From Pseudomaricurvus sp033283175 (GTDB lineage Bacteria > Pseudomonadota > Gammaproteobacteria > Pseudomonadales > Cellvibrionaceae), in the NCBI GenBank assembly GCA_033283175.1, contig JAWMQM010000002.1, positions 372,001 through 436,000 on the forward strand: 64,000 nucleotides of DNA, written 5' to 3'. The notes under the pieces are model-generated. The model had not been told where the DNA came from. It saw only the letters and a program-made list of their open reading frames with translations, and made no database searches. The translations under genes and the position numbers were made by a program. Shown here piece after piece: positions 16,809-25,034 of the stretch (the stretch's first letter is position 1; every line of letters starts with the position of its first letter).

Positions 16809-18977
16809 ATGACTTCACGTGTACAGAAAGGCGGTCTCCAGATCGCAGAAGAGCTGTTCAATCTGGTTAACGGCGAGATTGCGCCGGGGACCGGGGTGGA
16901 CGTCGACCATTTCTGGGCTGAGTTTGAGGCCATCGTCAATGATCTGACCCCGAAAAACCGCGCACTGTTGAGAAAGCGTGATGAACTGCAGGCCACGATT
17001 GATGGCTGGCACCGGGAGCGCAGTGGGCAGGCCCATGACGCTGCTGCCTACAAGGCGTTTCTGCAGGATATCGGCTACCTGTTGCCGGAAGGCGACGATT
17101 TCCGTATTACCACTGAAAATGTGGACGTAGAGATCGCTGCCCAGGCTGGCCCGCAACTTGTGGTCCCCGTTAAGAATGCCCGCTTTGCCCTCAACGCCGC
17201 CAACGCGCGCTGGGGTAGCCTCTACGATGCACTGTATGGCACAAACGCCATTTCCGAAGAGGGTGGTGCTGAAAAGGGTAAAGGCTACAACCCGGTACGC
17301 GGCGCCAAAGTGATCGCCTTTGCCCGCAACCATCTCGACACAGTTGCGCCATTAACCGAAGGTTCCCATGCAGATGCCACCGCCTACGCCGTGGAAGGTG
17401 GGCAACTGCGGGTAAGCCTCAACTCCGGCGCAGTTGTGGGGTTGCAGCAACCGGAAAAGTGTCTTGGCTACCGCGGCGAGGCAAGTGCGCCCTCTGCCGT
17501 GTTGCTGAAGAACAACGGCTTGCATGTAGAGATTCAGATTGACCGCGACGGATCCATTGGTAAAACCGATGCCGCAGGCGTGCAGGACCTGTTGGTGGAA
17601 GCTGCCGTTACCACCATCATGGATTGTGAAGACTCCGTTGCTGCCGTGGATGCAGAAGACAAGGTTGAAGTGTACAAAAACTGGCTCGGCTTGATGAAAG
17701 GTAGCCTGGCAGACAGTTTTGAAAAGGGCGGTCAGATGATGACTCGCACCATGACCGCCGATCGTGACTACACAGCCGTTGATGGCAGTGTGCTGACGCT
17801 GCACGGTCGCAGCCTGTTGTTCGTGCGCAACGTGGGCCACCTGATGAGTAACCCGGCGATCCTGGATAAAAACGGTGACGAAATTCAGGAGGGGATCATG
17901 GATGCCATGATCACCAGCCTGGCGGCTATGCACGACCTCAAGGGTAATACTACCCGTCGCAACTCGCGCACCGGCAGTGTTTATATTGTGAAGCCGAAAA
18001 TGCACGGGCCGGAAGAGGTGGCGTTTGCGGTTGAGCTGTTTGCCCGGGTAGAAAAGGCCCTGGGATTGCCTGAAAACACTCTGAAAGTAGGCATTATGGA
18101 CGAGGAGCGCCGTACTACCGTCAACCTCAAAGCGTGCATCCGGGCAGCTCAGGCGCGCACGGTGTTTATCAATACCGGCTTCCTGGACCGCACCGGTGAT
18201 GAGATCCACACCTCCATGCTGGCAGGACCGTTTGTGCCGAAGACACAGATGAAGCAACAGCCCTGGATCAATGCCTACGAAGACTGGAATGTCGATATAG
18301 GCATCGAGTGCGGCTTGCCCGGCAAATCCCAGATCGGTAAAGGTATGTGGGCCATGCCCGATGAGATGGCGGCCATGCTGGAGCAAAAAATCGGTCACCC
18401 ACGCTCCGGCGCCAACACCGCCTGGGTACCGTCGCCCAATGGTGCCACGCTGCACAGTATTCACTACCACCAGATCAATGTGTTTGAACGCCAGCAGGAG
18501 TTGTCGAACCGTGCACGAGCCAGCCTGGACGATATCCTCACCATCCCGGTATTGCAGGATGCTGCCAGCCTCTCCGCGGAGCAGATTAAATTTGAACTGG
18601 ATAACAACGCCCAGGGTATTCTCGGCTACGTTGTGCGTTGGGTAGACCAGGGCGTGGGTTGTTCGAAAGTACCTGACATCAACAACGTCGGCCTGATGGA
18701 GGATCGCGCCACCCTGCGGATTTCTTCCCAGCATCTCGCCAACTGGCTGGAGCATGGTATTTGCTCTGCAGAGCAGGTAATGGAAGCGCTCAAACGCATG
18801 GCGAAAGTGGTGGATGAACAGAACAGTGGTGATGCCGATTACGAAGCCATGGCGCCATCTTATGACGGTATTGCGTTCAAGGCTGCCTGCGACCTGGTGT
18901 TCAAAGGCAAGGAACAGCCTTCCGGTTATACCGAGCCATTGCTGCACGCCGCTCGCCTGGCGCGTAAGGCGCGGTAA
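16809..18977 (+). CDS. glcB: Malate synthase G
   Basis: Condenses glyoxylate with acetyl-CoA to malate. 722 residues, as usual for the monomeric G isoform. Recognisable segments include NARWGSLYDALYGTN, MDCEDSVAAVDAEDK, NRRNSRTGSVYIVKPKMHGP-like TRRNSRTGS with VKPKMHGPEE, and the C-terminal LEHGICS. Preceded by a long leader with the shared element at 16660-16686 and followed by a strong terminator, so it is monocistronic. Together with aceA it completes the shunt that allows growth on acetyl-CoA-yielding substrates. Confidence 0.97.
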   Translation: MTSRVQKGGLQIAEELFNLVNGEIAPGTGVDVDHFWAEFEAIVNDLTPKNRALLRKRDELQATIDGWHRERSGQAHDAAAYKAFLQDIGYLLPEGDDFRITTENVDVEIAAQAGPQLVVPVKNARFALNAANARWGSLYDALYGTNAISEEGGAEKGKGYNPVRGAKVIAFARNHLDTVAPLTEGSHADATAYAVEGGQLRVSLNSGAVVGLQQPEKCLGYRGEASAPSAVLLKNNGLHVEIQIDRDGSIGKTDAAGVQDLLVEAAVTTIMDCEDSVAAVDAEDKVEVYKNWLGLMKGSLADSFEKGGQMMTRTMTADRDYTAVDGSVLTLHGRSLLFVRNVGHLMSNPAILDKNGDEIQEGIMDAMITSLAAMHDLKGNTTRRNSRTGSVYIVKPKMHGPEEVAFAVELFARVEKALGLPENTLKVGIMDEERRTTVNLKACIRAAQARTVFINTGFLDRTGDEIHTSMLAGPFVPKTQMKQQPWINAYEDWNVDIGIECGLPGKSQIGKGMWAMPDEMAAMLEQKIGHPRSGANTAWVPSPNGATLHSIHYHQINVFERQQELSNRARASLDDILTIPVLQDAASLSAEQIKFELDNNAQGILGYVVRWVDQGVGCSKVPDINNVGLMEDRATLRISSQHLANWLEHGICSAEQVMEALKRMAKVVDEQNSGDADYEAMAPSYDGIAFKAACDLVFKGKEQPSGYTEPLLHAARLARKAR

Positions 18978-19016
18978 CACCTGCGAGGGGAATCAGTACG
19001 CCAATCCCCGGCGAAG

Positions 19017-19042
19017 AGCCCGGCCCCGGCCGGGCTTTTTTG
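19017..19042 (+). terminator. Rho-independent terminator of glcB
   Basis: AGCCCGG / CCGGGCT stem followed by TTTTTT, 40 bases after the glcB stop. Confidence 0.9.
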
Positions 19043-19393
19043 TGGCTGAAAATAGTCGGAGCGACGCTTTGATGCGTGACTATTTTGTGACAGAAATGTG
19101 TTTGTGCATTGAAGCTTTTGTGACTACGGGTGTTCCACAGTTAATGGACGCTTACTTGTTATGCACACAGCTTGAATCAATCTGGTGCAAGTGGTTAAAA
19201 AGCACACCAACTGCATAAAAAAGACTGTAAAAAAATCCTAAGTTATTGAAAAACATAGCCTAATCAAGGGTTGATTAAAAAGTGACCAAGTTGTGGGGAG
19301 AACCCCTGAACAGGGGGTTGGGGCATTATATTTAAAGGTTATGCACCGGGATATCCACAGAATCTGTGGAAAAAAGTATGTGATCTGTTTGTG
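19043..19393. other. AT-rich intergenic region with DnaA-box-like words
   Basis: TTATGCACA at 19159-19167 fits the DnaA box TTWTNCACA exactly, as does TTTTCCACA on the minus strand at 19365-19373. One-mismatch versions are TTATGCACC (19339-19347) and ATATCCACA (19351-19359). The last two words on opposite strands form the palindrome TCCACAGAATCTGTGGA at 19354-19370. Hairpins AATCAA-GGG-TTGATT (19262-19276) and AACCCCTG/CAGGGGGTT (19301-19319) are also present. It may be a DnaA-titrating or DnaA-regulated promoter region. No 13-mer array or dnaA/dnaN/gidA neighbour supports an origin. Confidence 0.4.
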
Positions 19394-19428
19394 ACAAATT
19401 GGTGTCACGAACGGTGACATCAATTTGT
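19394..19428. repeat. Large inverted repeat overlapping the trmH promoter
   Basis: Left arm ACAAATTGGTGTCAC (19394-19408), 5-base spacer, right arm GTGACATCAATTTGT (19414-19428); 14 of 15 positions pair. It runs straight into the TATAAT box at 19429-19434, with no T-run after it. More like an operator than a terminator. Confidence 0.65.
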
Positions 19429-19434
19429 TATAAT
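19429..19434 (+). promoter_or_regulatory. -10 box upstream of trmH
   Basis: Perfect TATAAT 37 bases before the trmH ATG. No good -35 lies 16-18 bases upstream because that position falls in the inverted repeat, so the promoter may need or be blocked by a bound factor. Confidence 0.5.
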
Positions 19435-19471
19435 CCGCCACCTTGTTACCTGACTTTATCGCTGAGGCCAC

Positions 19472-20158
19472 ATGACCCCGGAGCGTTTCGCCACGATTCG
19501 ACGGGTGCTGGATTGCCGGCAACCCGATCTCACTGTCATCACTGACGAGGTCCACAAGGGGCGTAATCTTTCCGCCATTGTGCGCACCTGTGACGCGGTG
19601 GGAATTCCGCGTCTGCACTGTGTCGAGCCCCGCAAGGGCTACCGGGCCTATCGCGGCACAGCGCTGGGCAGTCACAAATGGGTCGATACCACACTCCATA
19701 ACAGCATTGGCGCTGCGGTGGAGGAGGTAAAGGCACAGGGGTTTCGCGTGGTGGCGGCCAACCTGTCTGAGCGGGCGGTGGACTACCGGGAGCTGGACTA
19801 TACCGGGCCCACCGCGCTGCTGCTGGGCACAGAGAAAGAGGGGGTCAGTGCAGCTGGACTGGAGATGGCTGATGCCGAAGTCATCATCCCGATGGTGGGT
19901 ATGGTGGAATCCTTTAACGTCTCTGTAGCGGCCGCCATTATCCTCACGGAGGCCCGCTATCAGAGGCAGCAAGCGGGCCTGTACGATCAGTGCCGGCTGG
20001 AAGAAGAGGAGTACCAGCGGCTGCTGTTTCGTTGGTGCCAGCCGGTGGTGAGCGCCTGGTGTGACGAACGGGGACTGGACTACCCGGCACTGGATGAGGA
20101 GGGGGATATCGTCAATCCGTCGGGGTGGTATCAGCAAGTTCGTGCCGGGGAGGGGTAG
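19472..20158 (+). CDS. trmH: tRNA (guanosine-18-2'-O)-methyltransferase
   Basis: SPOUT methyltransferase that methylates the ribose of G18 in the tRNA D-loop using SAM. 228 residues, the E. coli TrmH length. Motif 1 is KGRNLSAIVRTCDAVG; motifs 2 and 3 are LLLGTEKEGVSAA and IIPMVGMVESFNVSVAAAI, with the knot residues intact. N-terminal MTPERFATIRRVLDCRQPDL is typical of TrmH rather than other SpoU proteins. It is a single gene with an unusually complex upstream region. Confidence 0.93.
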   Translation: MTPERFATIRRVLDCRQPDLTVITDEVHKGRNLSAIVRTCDAVGIPRLHCVEPRKGYRAYRGTALGSHKWVDTTLHNSIGAAVEEVKAQGFRVVAANLSERAVDYRELDYTGPTALLLGTEKEGVSAAGLEMADAEVIIPMVGMVESFNVSVAAAIILTEARYQRQQAGLYDQCRLEEEEYQRLLFRWCQPVVSAWCDERGLDYPALDEEGDIVNPSGWYQQVRAGEG

Positions 20159-20178
20159 GAGCGGGTAAAACCGTAGGC

Positions 20179-20213
20179 AAAAAAGAACCCGACGTCTGGG
20201 GGAGAGCGTCGGG
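20179..20213 (-). terminator. Terminator on the minus strand
   Basis: CCCGACG (20188-20194) / CGTCGGG (20207-20213). On the minus strand the stem is followed by TTCTTTTTT. It would end leftward transcripts from the ion-channel gene, about 210 bases after its stop, and prevent them running into trmH. Confidence 0.6.
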
Positions 20214-20422
20214 CCAAGACCATTAGGAGTGAAACATTTAAGGACAAACCCTTAAAAGCGAGCTCGACTGTCGCCGTCCAGCTCCACTGGTGCACGCACT
20301 TGGGGGATATGCTCACCAGTAACTCTATTATTGGTCAGACCCGACAGATTGCCAGTACTCTTCGGTGAATTTTTTAAACCTATTTGCAATAGCCATATAA
20401 CTGGAAAGGGCCGCTGGCTATA

Positions 20423-21202
20423 TTACTCCGGCGGCGGGTGTTTTTCGCTCAATCTGTCCAGTTTCTTTTCTATGCGCTTGAGCTGCTCTTCCAGGTGAGC
20501 AATGCGGGTACGCTCCTCGGCTTCGTTGCTGGCACCTGAGCGGGTTACTCGCCAGGCCGCAATGCTGGCGGTCAGCAACGAGATAAGGCCGAGTCCCACC
20601 ACCATCAGGATAGCTGCAAACAGGCGTCCTATATCGGTTGAGGGAACAATGTCGCCGTAACCCACTGTAGTAATGGTTACCCATGCCCACCAGATGCCAT
20701 CCGATGCACTCCCAATTGCCGGGTCCAGGCCTGCGATCATAAATCCGGCCATAACCACGACGATCATTGACCCTATAAACGTGGGCGCCAGGCTGTCACG
20801 GGTAAGAAGCTTGTGCAGCAGGGACCCCATATGCATGCTCAGGTCGATAACAATCAGCAGGCGCAGTAGCCGGATAAAGCCCATATAGCTGGGCATGCCG
20901 ACAAACAGTGGCAAGCCGACAATGATGATCACCAGGTTCATCCAGTTGCGGCGCAAATAGAGACGGGGGTTATCGCTGAGGGCTGTGAGCAGGAAGGTCT
21001 CCAGCACAAACAGGCTCCAGAGCACAAAATCCAGCTTGAGGTGCGTGTTTTCCGGATTGTCGAGGCCGCTGTACCAGAGCGCAATAAGCCAGAAGCCGGC
21101 GGCCAGCATGGGCCACTCCAGCATGCGGGCGCAGAGGCGGGCTCGGGAGTTTTCGTCATCGCTGAGACCGGCGAGTCCCAGCAGTAGCAGGAATTTGTCC
21201 AA
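20423..21202 (-). CDS. Voltage-gated-type potassium channel protein
   Basis: About six membrane segments with the K+ selectivity filter TTVGYGD in the pore loop (WAWVTITTVGYGDIVPSTD). The S4-like segment FIRLLRLLIVIDL has only two Arg, so voltage sensing may be weak. The C-terminus RIAHLEEQLKRIEKKLDRL is a coiled coil suited to tetramerisation. 259 residues if the TTG at 21202 is used, which follows GGAG at 6 bases. The frame extends to a TTG at 21277 with no RBS, in the promoter zone shared with the divergent gene. Inner membrane. Confidence 0.85.
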   Translation of the reverse strand: MDKFLLLLGLAGLSDDENSRARLCARMLEWPMLAAGFWLIALWYSGLDNPENTHLKLDFVLWSLFVLETFLLTALSDNPRLYLRRNWMNLVIIIVGLPLFVGMPSYMGFIRLLRLLIVIDLSMHMGSLLHKLLTRDSLAPTFIGSMIVVVMAGFMIAGLDPAIGSASDGIWWAWVTITTVGYGDIVPSTDIGRLFAAILMVVGLGLISLLTASIAAWRVTRSGASNEAEERTRIAHLEEQLKRIEKKLDRLSEKHPPPE

Positions 21203-21304
21203 AGGTGTCTCCAGGGCGAGTGGCTGGCCGGATTTGCTGCTCCCGGTCGTTGTGGGGGCTATGTATACTAGAGTCAAAGGAAATTCTGAAGGCTTGCAGT
21301 TTAG

Positions 21305-24289
21305 ATGGTGGAAAATCAGGGCCGTACCCCCCCGCGCTTGACGGATTCAGTCGATGGTATCGAGGCGTTTGGCGATTGGGCCTGGGAGACCGATACGGAT
21401 CATGAGATATCCGCGGTCAGTTCCCGGGTGCTGGAAGCCCTTGGGGTGGAAGCGGGGGAGTTGAGACTGGGCAGTTTTCTCCATACAGAGGGTTGGTTGC
21501 ATCTGTATGAGTCGCAGCAGGAGTATCTTCGACAGAGACTGGCGGCTCACCTGCCATTCAATAATATTTATATGCTTGCGCGCCACGGCAGTGGCGTACC
21601 GCTGGTAATCGAAATACGGGGCGCGCCTTACCGGGACGAGCAGCAGCGCTACGCGGGGTACCGCGGGGTTTGTACCGTGCTGGCGGAAAAGCTGGCTACC
21701 CAACTGCTGATCGAACATTTCCACGAGCGGCTGGAGGAGCGCGAAGGCGCCGATTATTTCACCACCCTGGTCAAGGTGGTGGCCCAGATACTGGATCTCG
21801 ATTGCGTCTTCGTAGGGCGCTTCCTGCCAGGCTCGCAGCCGGTCATGCAAACCCAGTCGGTTTGGTGTGACGGGGAGTACCTGGACAACTTCTGGTATCA
21901 GCTGGATGGCACGCCCTGTGAGCAGGTCCAGCGACACGGCGAAGTGGCGGTGAGCGAGGGGGTCGCTGACATTTTCCGCGATGCGCCCTTGCTGCGTACC
22001 CAAGGGTTTGAGGCTTATCTGGGGCAGCGGCTGCAAAACCGCGAAGGCGAGGCTATCGGTCTGCTGGTGTGCTTGCACCGCCAGCCGCTGCGCCAGATTG
22101 AGCTGGCCAATAACCTTTTTAAAGTACTGGTGCGTCGTGTTGAGTCCGAGCTTTATCGGCTCAGTACGGAACAGGCTCTGCGCATGCAGAAAGTCACACT
22201 GGCTCAGGCCCAGGTGTTGACCGGGTTTGGCAGTTGGCGATTCGAGCTTCCCGAGCAGTGCTTCTATTTTTCCGCGTCGGCCTGGAAGATGCTGTCTGGC
22301 AGCAGTAGCAAGAATTTACCGCTGGAATTGCGGGTATCCATTGCAGGGGTATGGAGTCAGCTGCGCCTGCGCGCCGGGTCCCATCGGCGAGCGCTGTTGG
22401 AGTTCTGGCGCAGCATTACTGAGCAGGATGAGCTGAGCGATTCCACTTTTGCCTGGCAGTCTCCTGGCCTGGGTATGCGCTGGTTTCGTTGTATCGCCAA
22501 CCGTCAGCAAGTGGACGCGGCAAGCGGTGGGGGTTACAGGATTACCGGAGTGTTGCGCGATGTTACCGAAGAGCGGGATGCGATACGCCAGCTGCGGCTG
22601 TTAAGTGAGGCGGTGGATCAGGCCTCAAACTCGATCAGCATTACCGACCTGGATGCGCGGCTTATCTATGTCAATCCAGCCTTTTGTCGGGTTACCGGGT
22701 ATTCCCGCGAAGAGGTCATAGGTCGCAGTGTCAATATGCTCTCCAGCGGCCTTACGCAACAGGGACGTTACCATGAATTGTGGGGAGCGCTCAGTAAGGG
22801 TGAGCATTGGCGCGGTGAGTTCGTCAATCGCCGTAAGGACGGCTCGCTTTACTGGTCTTCCAGTCTTATCTCCCCGTTGCGGGACGAAGACGCAAACATT
22901 TCCAACTATCTCTCCGTGCAGGAAGATGTTTCGCTGCGCAAAGAGCAGGAAGATCAATTGCGTCATCGGGCCCACCACGACGCCCTTACGGATTTACCCA
23001 ATCGACTGCTTGCTTTTGAGCGCCTGAAGTACAGTATCGCTCAGGCCCGGCGTCAATCCGGTGCCTTCACGTTGATGTTTATCGATCTGGATAATTTCAA
23101 GCAGATTAACGACAGTCTTGGGCACGACGCGGGAGACCAGTTGCTGCAGAAAGTCGCACGGCGGCTGCTCTCCACCTTGCGCGAAGGTGACACCGTGGCC
23201 CGCCTTGGAGGGGACGAGTTTCTGGTGATTCTCGAATCTTCCGGCGCCGCTGCGGCGGAGCTTGGTGCCTGGCGTATCCTGCATGTACTGGGTACGCCGA
23301 TGGTAATCGAGGGGCGCGAGTTATTCGTTACCGCCAGTATCGGCCTGACCTCCTACCCGGAGGATGGAGACACGCCCGAATTACTGATGCGTAATGCGGA
23401 TATGGCGATGTACCGGGCGAAAGCCAAAGGCAAGAACACCTTCCGGTTTTTTACCGCCTCAATGAACGGCGAGAGCGAGAAGCGCTTGCTGATGGAAACT
23501 GAGCTCAGGCGGGCGTTGGCGAGAAACGAAATCCATGTGGTTTATCAGCCAGTGGTAGAGATTACCAGTGGCCGTATCGTGTCTGCGGAGGCCCTGGCCC
23601 GCTGGAGCAACCCCGCCTTGGGAGAAGTGAGCCCGCTGGAGTTTATTCCGTTGGCAGAGGAGTTGGGGCTGATTGCGGATATCAGCGATTACATTGTGGA
23701 CCAGGCGGTGGCCCAGTGTGCCCGTTGGCACAAGCATGATCCGGTCTTGTCGATTGCGATCAATATTTCCCCCCGCCAGCTGCGGGACAGTCGCCTCTAT
23801 GGCTCGCTGCGGGAAGCCATAGGTCTTAATAATCTCAATCCGCAGTCGATCACGCTGGAGGTGACTGAAGGTGTGTTAGTGGAGAATGTACAGGCGGCGC
23901 TGAGTTACCTGCAGCGTTTGTCTGATATGGGCCTAAACCTGGCCATTGATGACTTTGGTACCGGCTATTCATCCCTCTCCTATGTGAAAAACTTTCCCTT
24001 CTCTCACCTGAAAATTGATCGCAGTTTTGTGGTGGACTGCGAGGACGAGAACGGCCAGCTGCGACTGTTGCGGGTGATGGTTGATCTGGCCCACCAGTTT
24101 AATTTGCAGGTGATTGCAGAGGGGGTGGAGACTGACGCCCAGCTGCAGTTGCTGAGCCAGTTAGGTGCAGATATGTATCAGGGTTATCTGCGTTCGCCGC
24201 CACTGACGCCGGACGCATTCAGTGATCTGTTGCTGCGGCAGGGCGGTCAGGAGGTTGTGGGCACTGCTGACGTTGAGCGGCGCCACTGA
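21305..24289 (+). CDS. PAS/GAF sensor with GGDEF and EAL domains (c-di-GMP turnover)
   Basis: 994 residues, no transmembrane segment. Approximate order: PAS-like 20-130, GAF-like 150-300, PAS-like 310-425, PAS 432-545 (ISITDLDARLIYVNPAFCRV), GGDEF 555-715 and EAL 725-980. The cyclase motif GGDEF is intact, and REGD five residues before it fits the inhibitory RxxD I-site. The phosphodiesterase residues also look intact: EALARW, NISPRQL, TLEVTEG, IDDFGTGYSSLSY, LKIDRSF and IAEGVET. Either or both activities are possible. The ATG at 21305 is only about 100 bases from the divergent channel gene. Confidence 0.93.
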   Translation: MVENQGRTPPRLTDSVDGIEAFGDWAWETDTDHEISAVSSRVLEALGVEAGELRLGSFLHTEGWLHLYESQQEYLRQRLAAHLPFNNIYMLARHGSGVPLVIEIRGAPYRDEQQRYAGYRGVCTVLAEKLATQLLIEHFHERLEEREGADYFTTLVKVVAQILDLDCVFVGRFLPGSQPVMQTQSVWCDGEYLDNFWYQLDGTPCEQVQRHGEVAVSEGVADIFRDAPLLRTQGFEAYLGQRLQNREGEAIGLLVCLHRQPLRQIELANNLFKVLVRRVESELYRLSTEQALRMQKVTLAQAQVLTGFGSWRFELPEQCFYFSASAWKMLSGSSSKNLPLELRVSIAGVWSQLRLRAGSHRRALLEFWRSITEQDELSDSTFAWQSPGLGMRWFRCIANRQQVDAASGGGYRITGVLRDVTEERDAIRQLRLLSEAVDQASNSISITDLDARLIYVNPAFCRVTGYSREEVIGRSVNMLSSGLTQQGRYHELWGALSKGEHWRGEFVNRRKDGSLYWSSSLISPLRDEDANISNYLSVQEDVSLRKEQEDQLRHRAHHDALTDLPNRLLAFERLKYSIAQARRQSGAFTLMFIDLDNFKQINDSLGHDAGDQLLQKVARRLLSTLREGDTVARLGGDEFLVILESSGAAAAELGAWRILHVLGTPMVIEGRELFVTASIGLTSYPEDGDTPELLMRNADMAMYRAKAKGKNTFRFFTASMNGESEKRLLMETELRRALARNEIHVVYQPVVEITSGRIVSAEALARWSNPALGEVSPLEFIPLAEELGLIADISDYIVDQAVAQCARWHKHDPVLSIAINISPRQLRDSRLYGSLREAIGLNNLNPQSITLEVTEGVLVENVQAALSYLQRLSDMGLNLAIDDFGTGYSSLSYVKNFPFSHLKIDRSFVVDCEDENGQLRLLRVMVDLAHQFNLQVIAEGVETDAQLQLLSQLGADMYQGYLRSPPLTPDAFSDLLLRQGGQEVVGTADVERRH

Positions 24290-24377
24290 CAACTGCGGTA
24301 CTCACGTTTGCCGCTGCAGGGGAGGTTCCGTTTTGGTGTTAAACTTACCGGAACTGGATAATGCTAAGTGAATGGTC

Positions 24378-24923
24378 ATGAATAATTCCGCACCTTCAAT
24401 TCTGGACACTATCAACGAACTCGAAAAACAGTATCGCGACAAATTGCCGCCCGTGCATCTGTGGACTCCCGAGCTTAACGGCGACCTGGATATGCGAATT
24501 GACCGGGAAGGGCAGTGGTTCTACCAAGGCGGCCGAGTAGAGCGCCTGCCCATGGTGAAGATGTTTTCCACCATTCTAAAGCGCGAGGGTGACGACTATT
24601 TCCTGGTGACACCGGTAGAAAAGTGGCGCATACAGGTGGAGGTTGCCCCCTTCTTGATTACCGCCTGGCGCGAGGTGGATGCCAACGGTGCGCGCGCACT
24701 GGCTCTGGTCACCAATGTGGGTACCGAGTTTCTGCTGGATGCTGAGCACCCTATGTGGGTTGATGCTGCCGAAGACGGCTCTCCCTTGCCATCGGTGATG
24801 GTACGGGGCAACCTGCCGGGGCTGTTGAGCCGGTCGGTCTACTACCAACTCGCCGAGATGGCGACTGAAGAGGAGGGGCGTTTTTTCCTGAACTCCTGCG
24901 GGGAGCGTTTTTACCTGGGCTGA
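24378..24923 (+). CDS. DUF1285 family protein
   Basis: 181 residues from ATG 24378 (ATG 24372 is two codons earlier). The WTPELNGDLDMRIDREGQWF and PMVKMFSTILKREGDDYFLV segments identify DUF1285, a small soluble protein with a two-domain beta fold. The role is unproven. Its own terminator follows. Confidence 0.87.
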   Translation: MNNSAPSILDTINELEKQYRDKLPPVHLWTPELNGDLDMRIDREGQWFYQGGRVERLPMVKMFSTILKREGDDYFLVTPVEKWRIQVEVAPFLITAWREVDANGARALALVTNVGTEFLLDAEHPMWVDAAEDGSPLPSVMVRGNLPGLLSRSVYYQLAEMATEEEGRFFLNSCGERFYLG

Positions 24924-24991
24924 GCCCCAGCAGAGTAGTGCGACTTCAGTTTGGCAGTAACTCCGGTCCTGCCGCCTGTCGTCCGCCACAC

Positions 24992-25022
24992 AAAAAAGCC
25001 CGGCAATTGCCGGGCTTTTTTG
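24992..25022. terminator. Bidirectional terminator between DUF1285 and etfQO
   Basis: AAAAAAGCCCGGC-AATT-GCCGGGCTTTTTT, a perfect stem with A and T runs, serving two convergent genes. Confidence 0.92.
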
Positions 25023-25034
25023 TGCATGGGCCAA

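Noticed and set aside
19043..19471. Replication origin
   Set aside because: Boxes are few, there is no AT-rich 13-mer array, and no dnaA, dnaN, gidA or parAB is near. Described as a DnaA-box-like cluster only.
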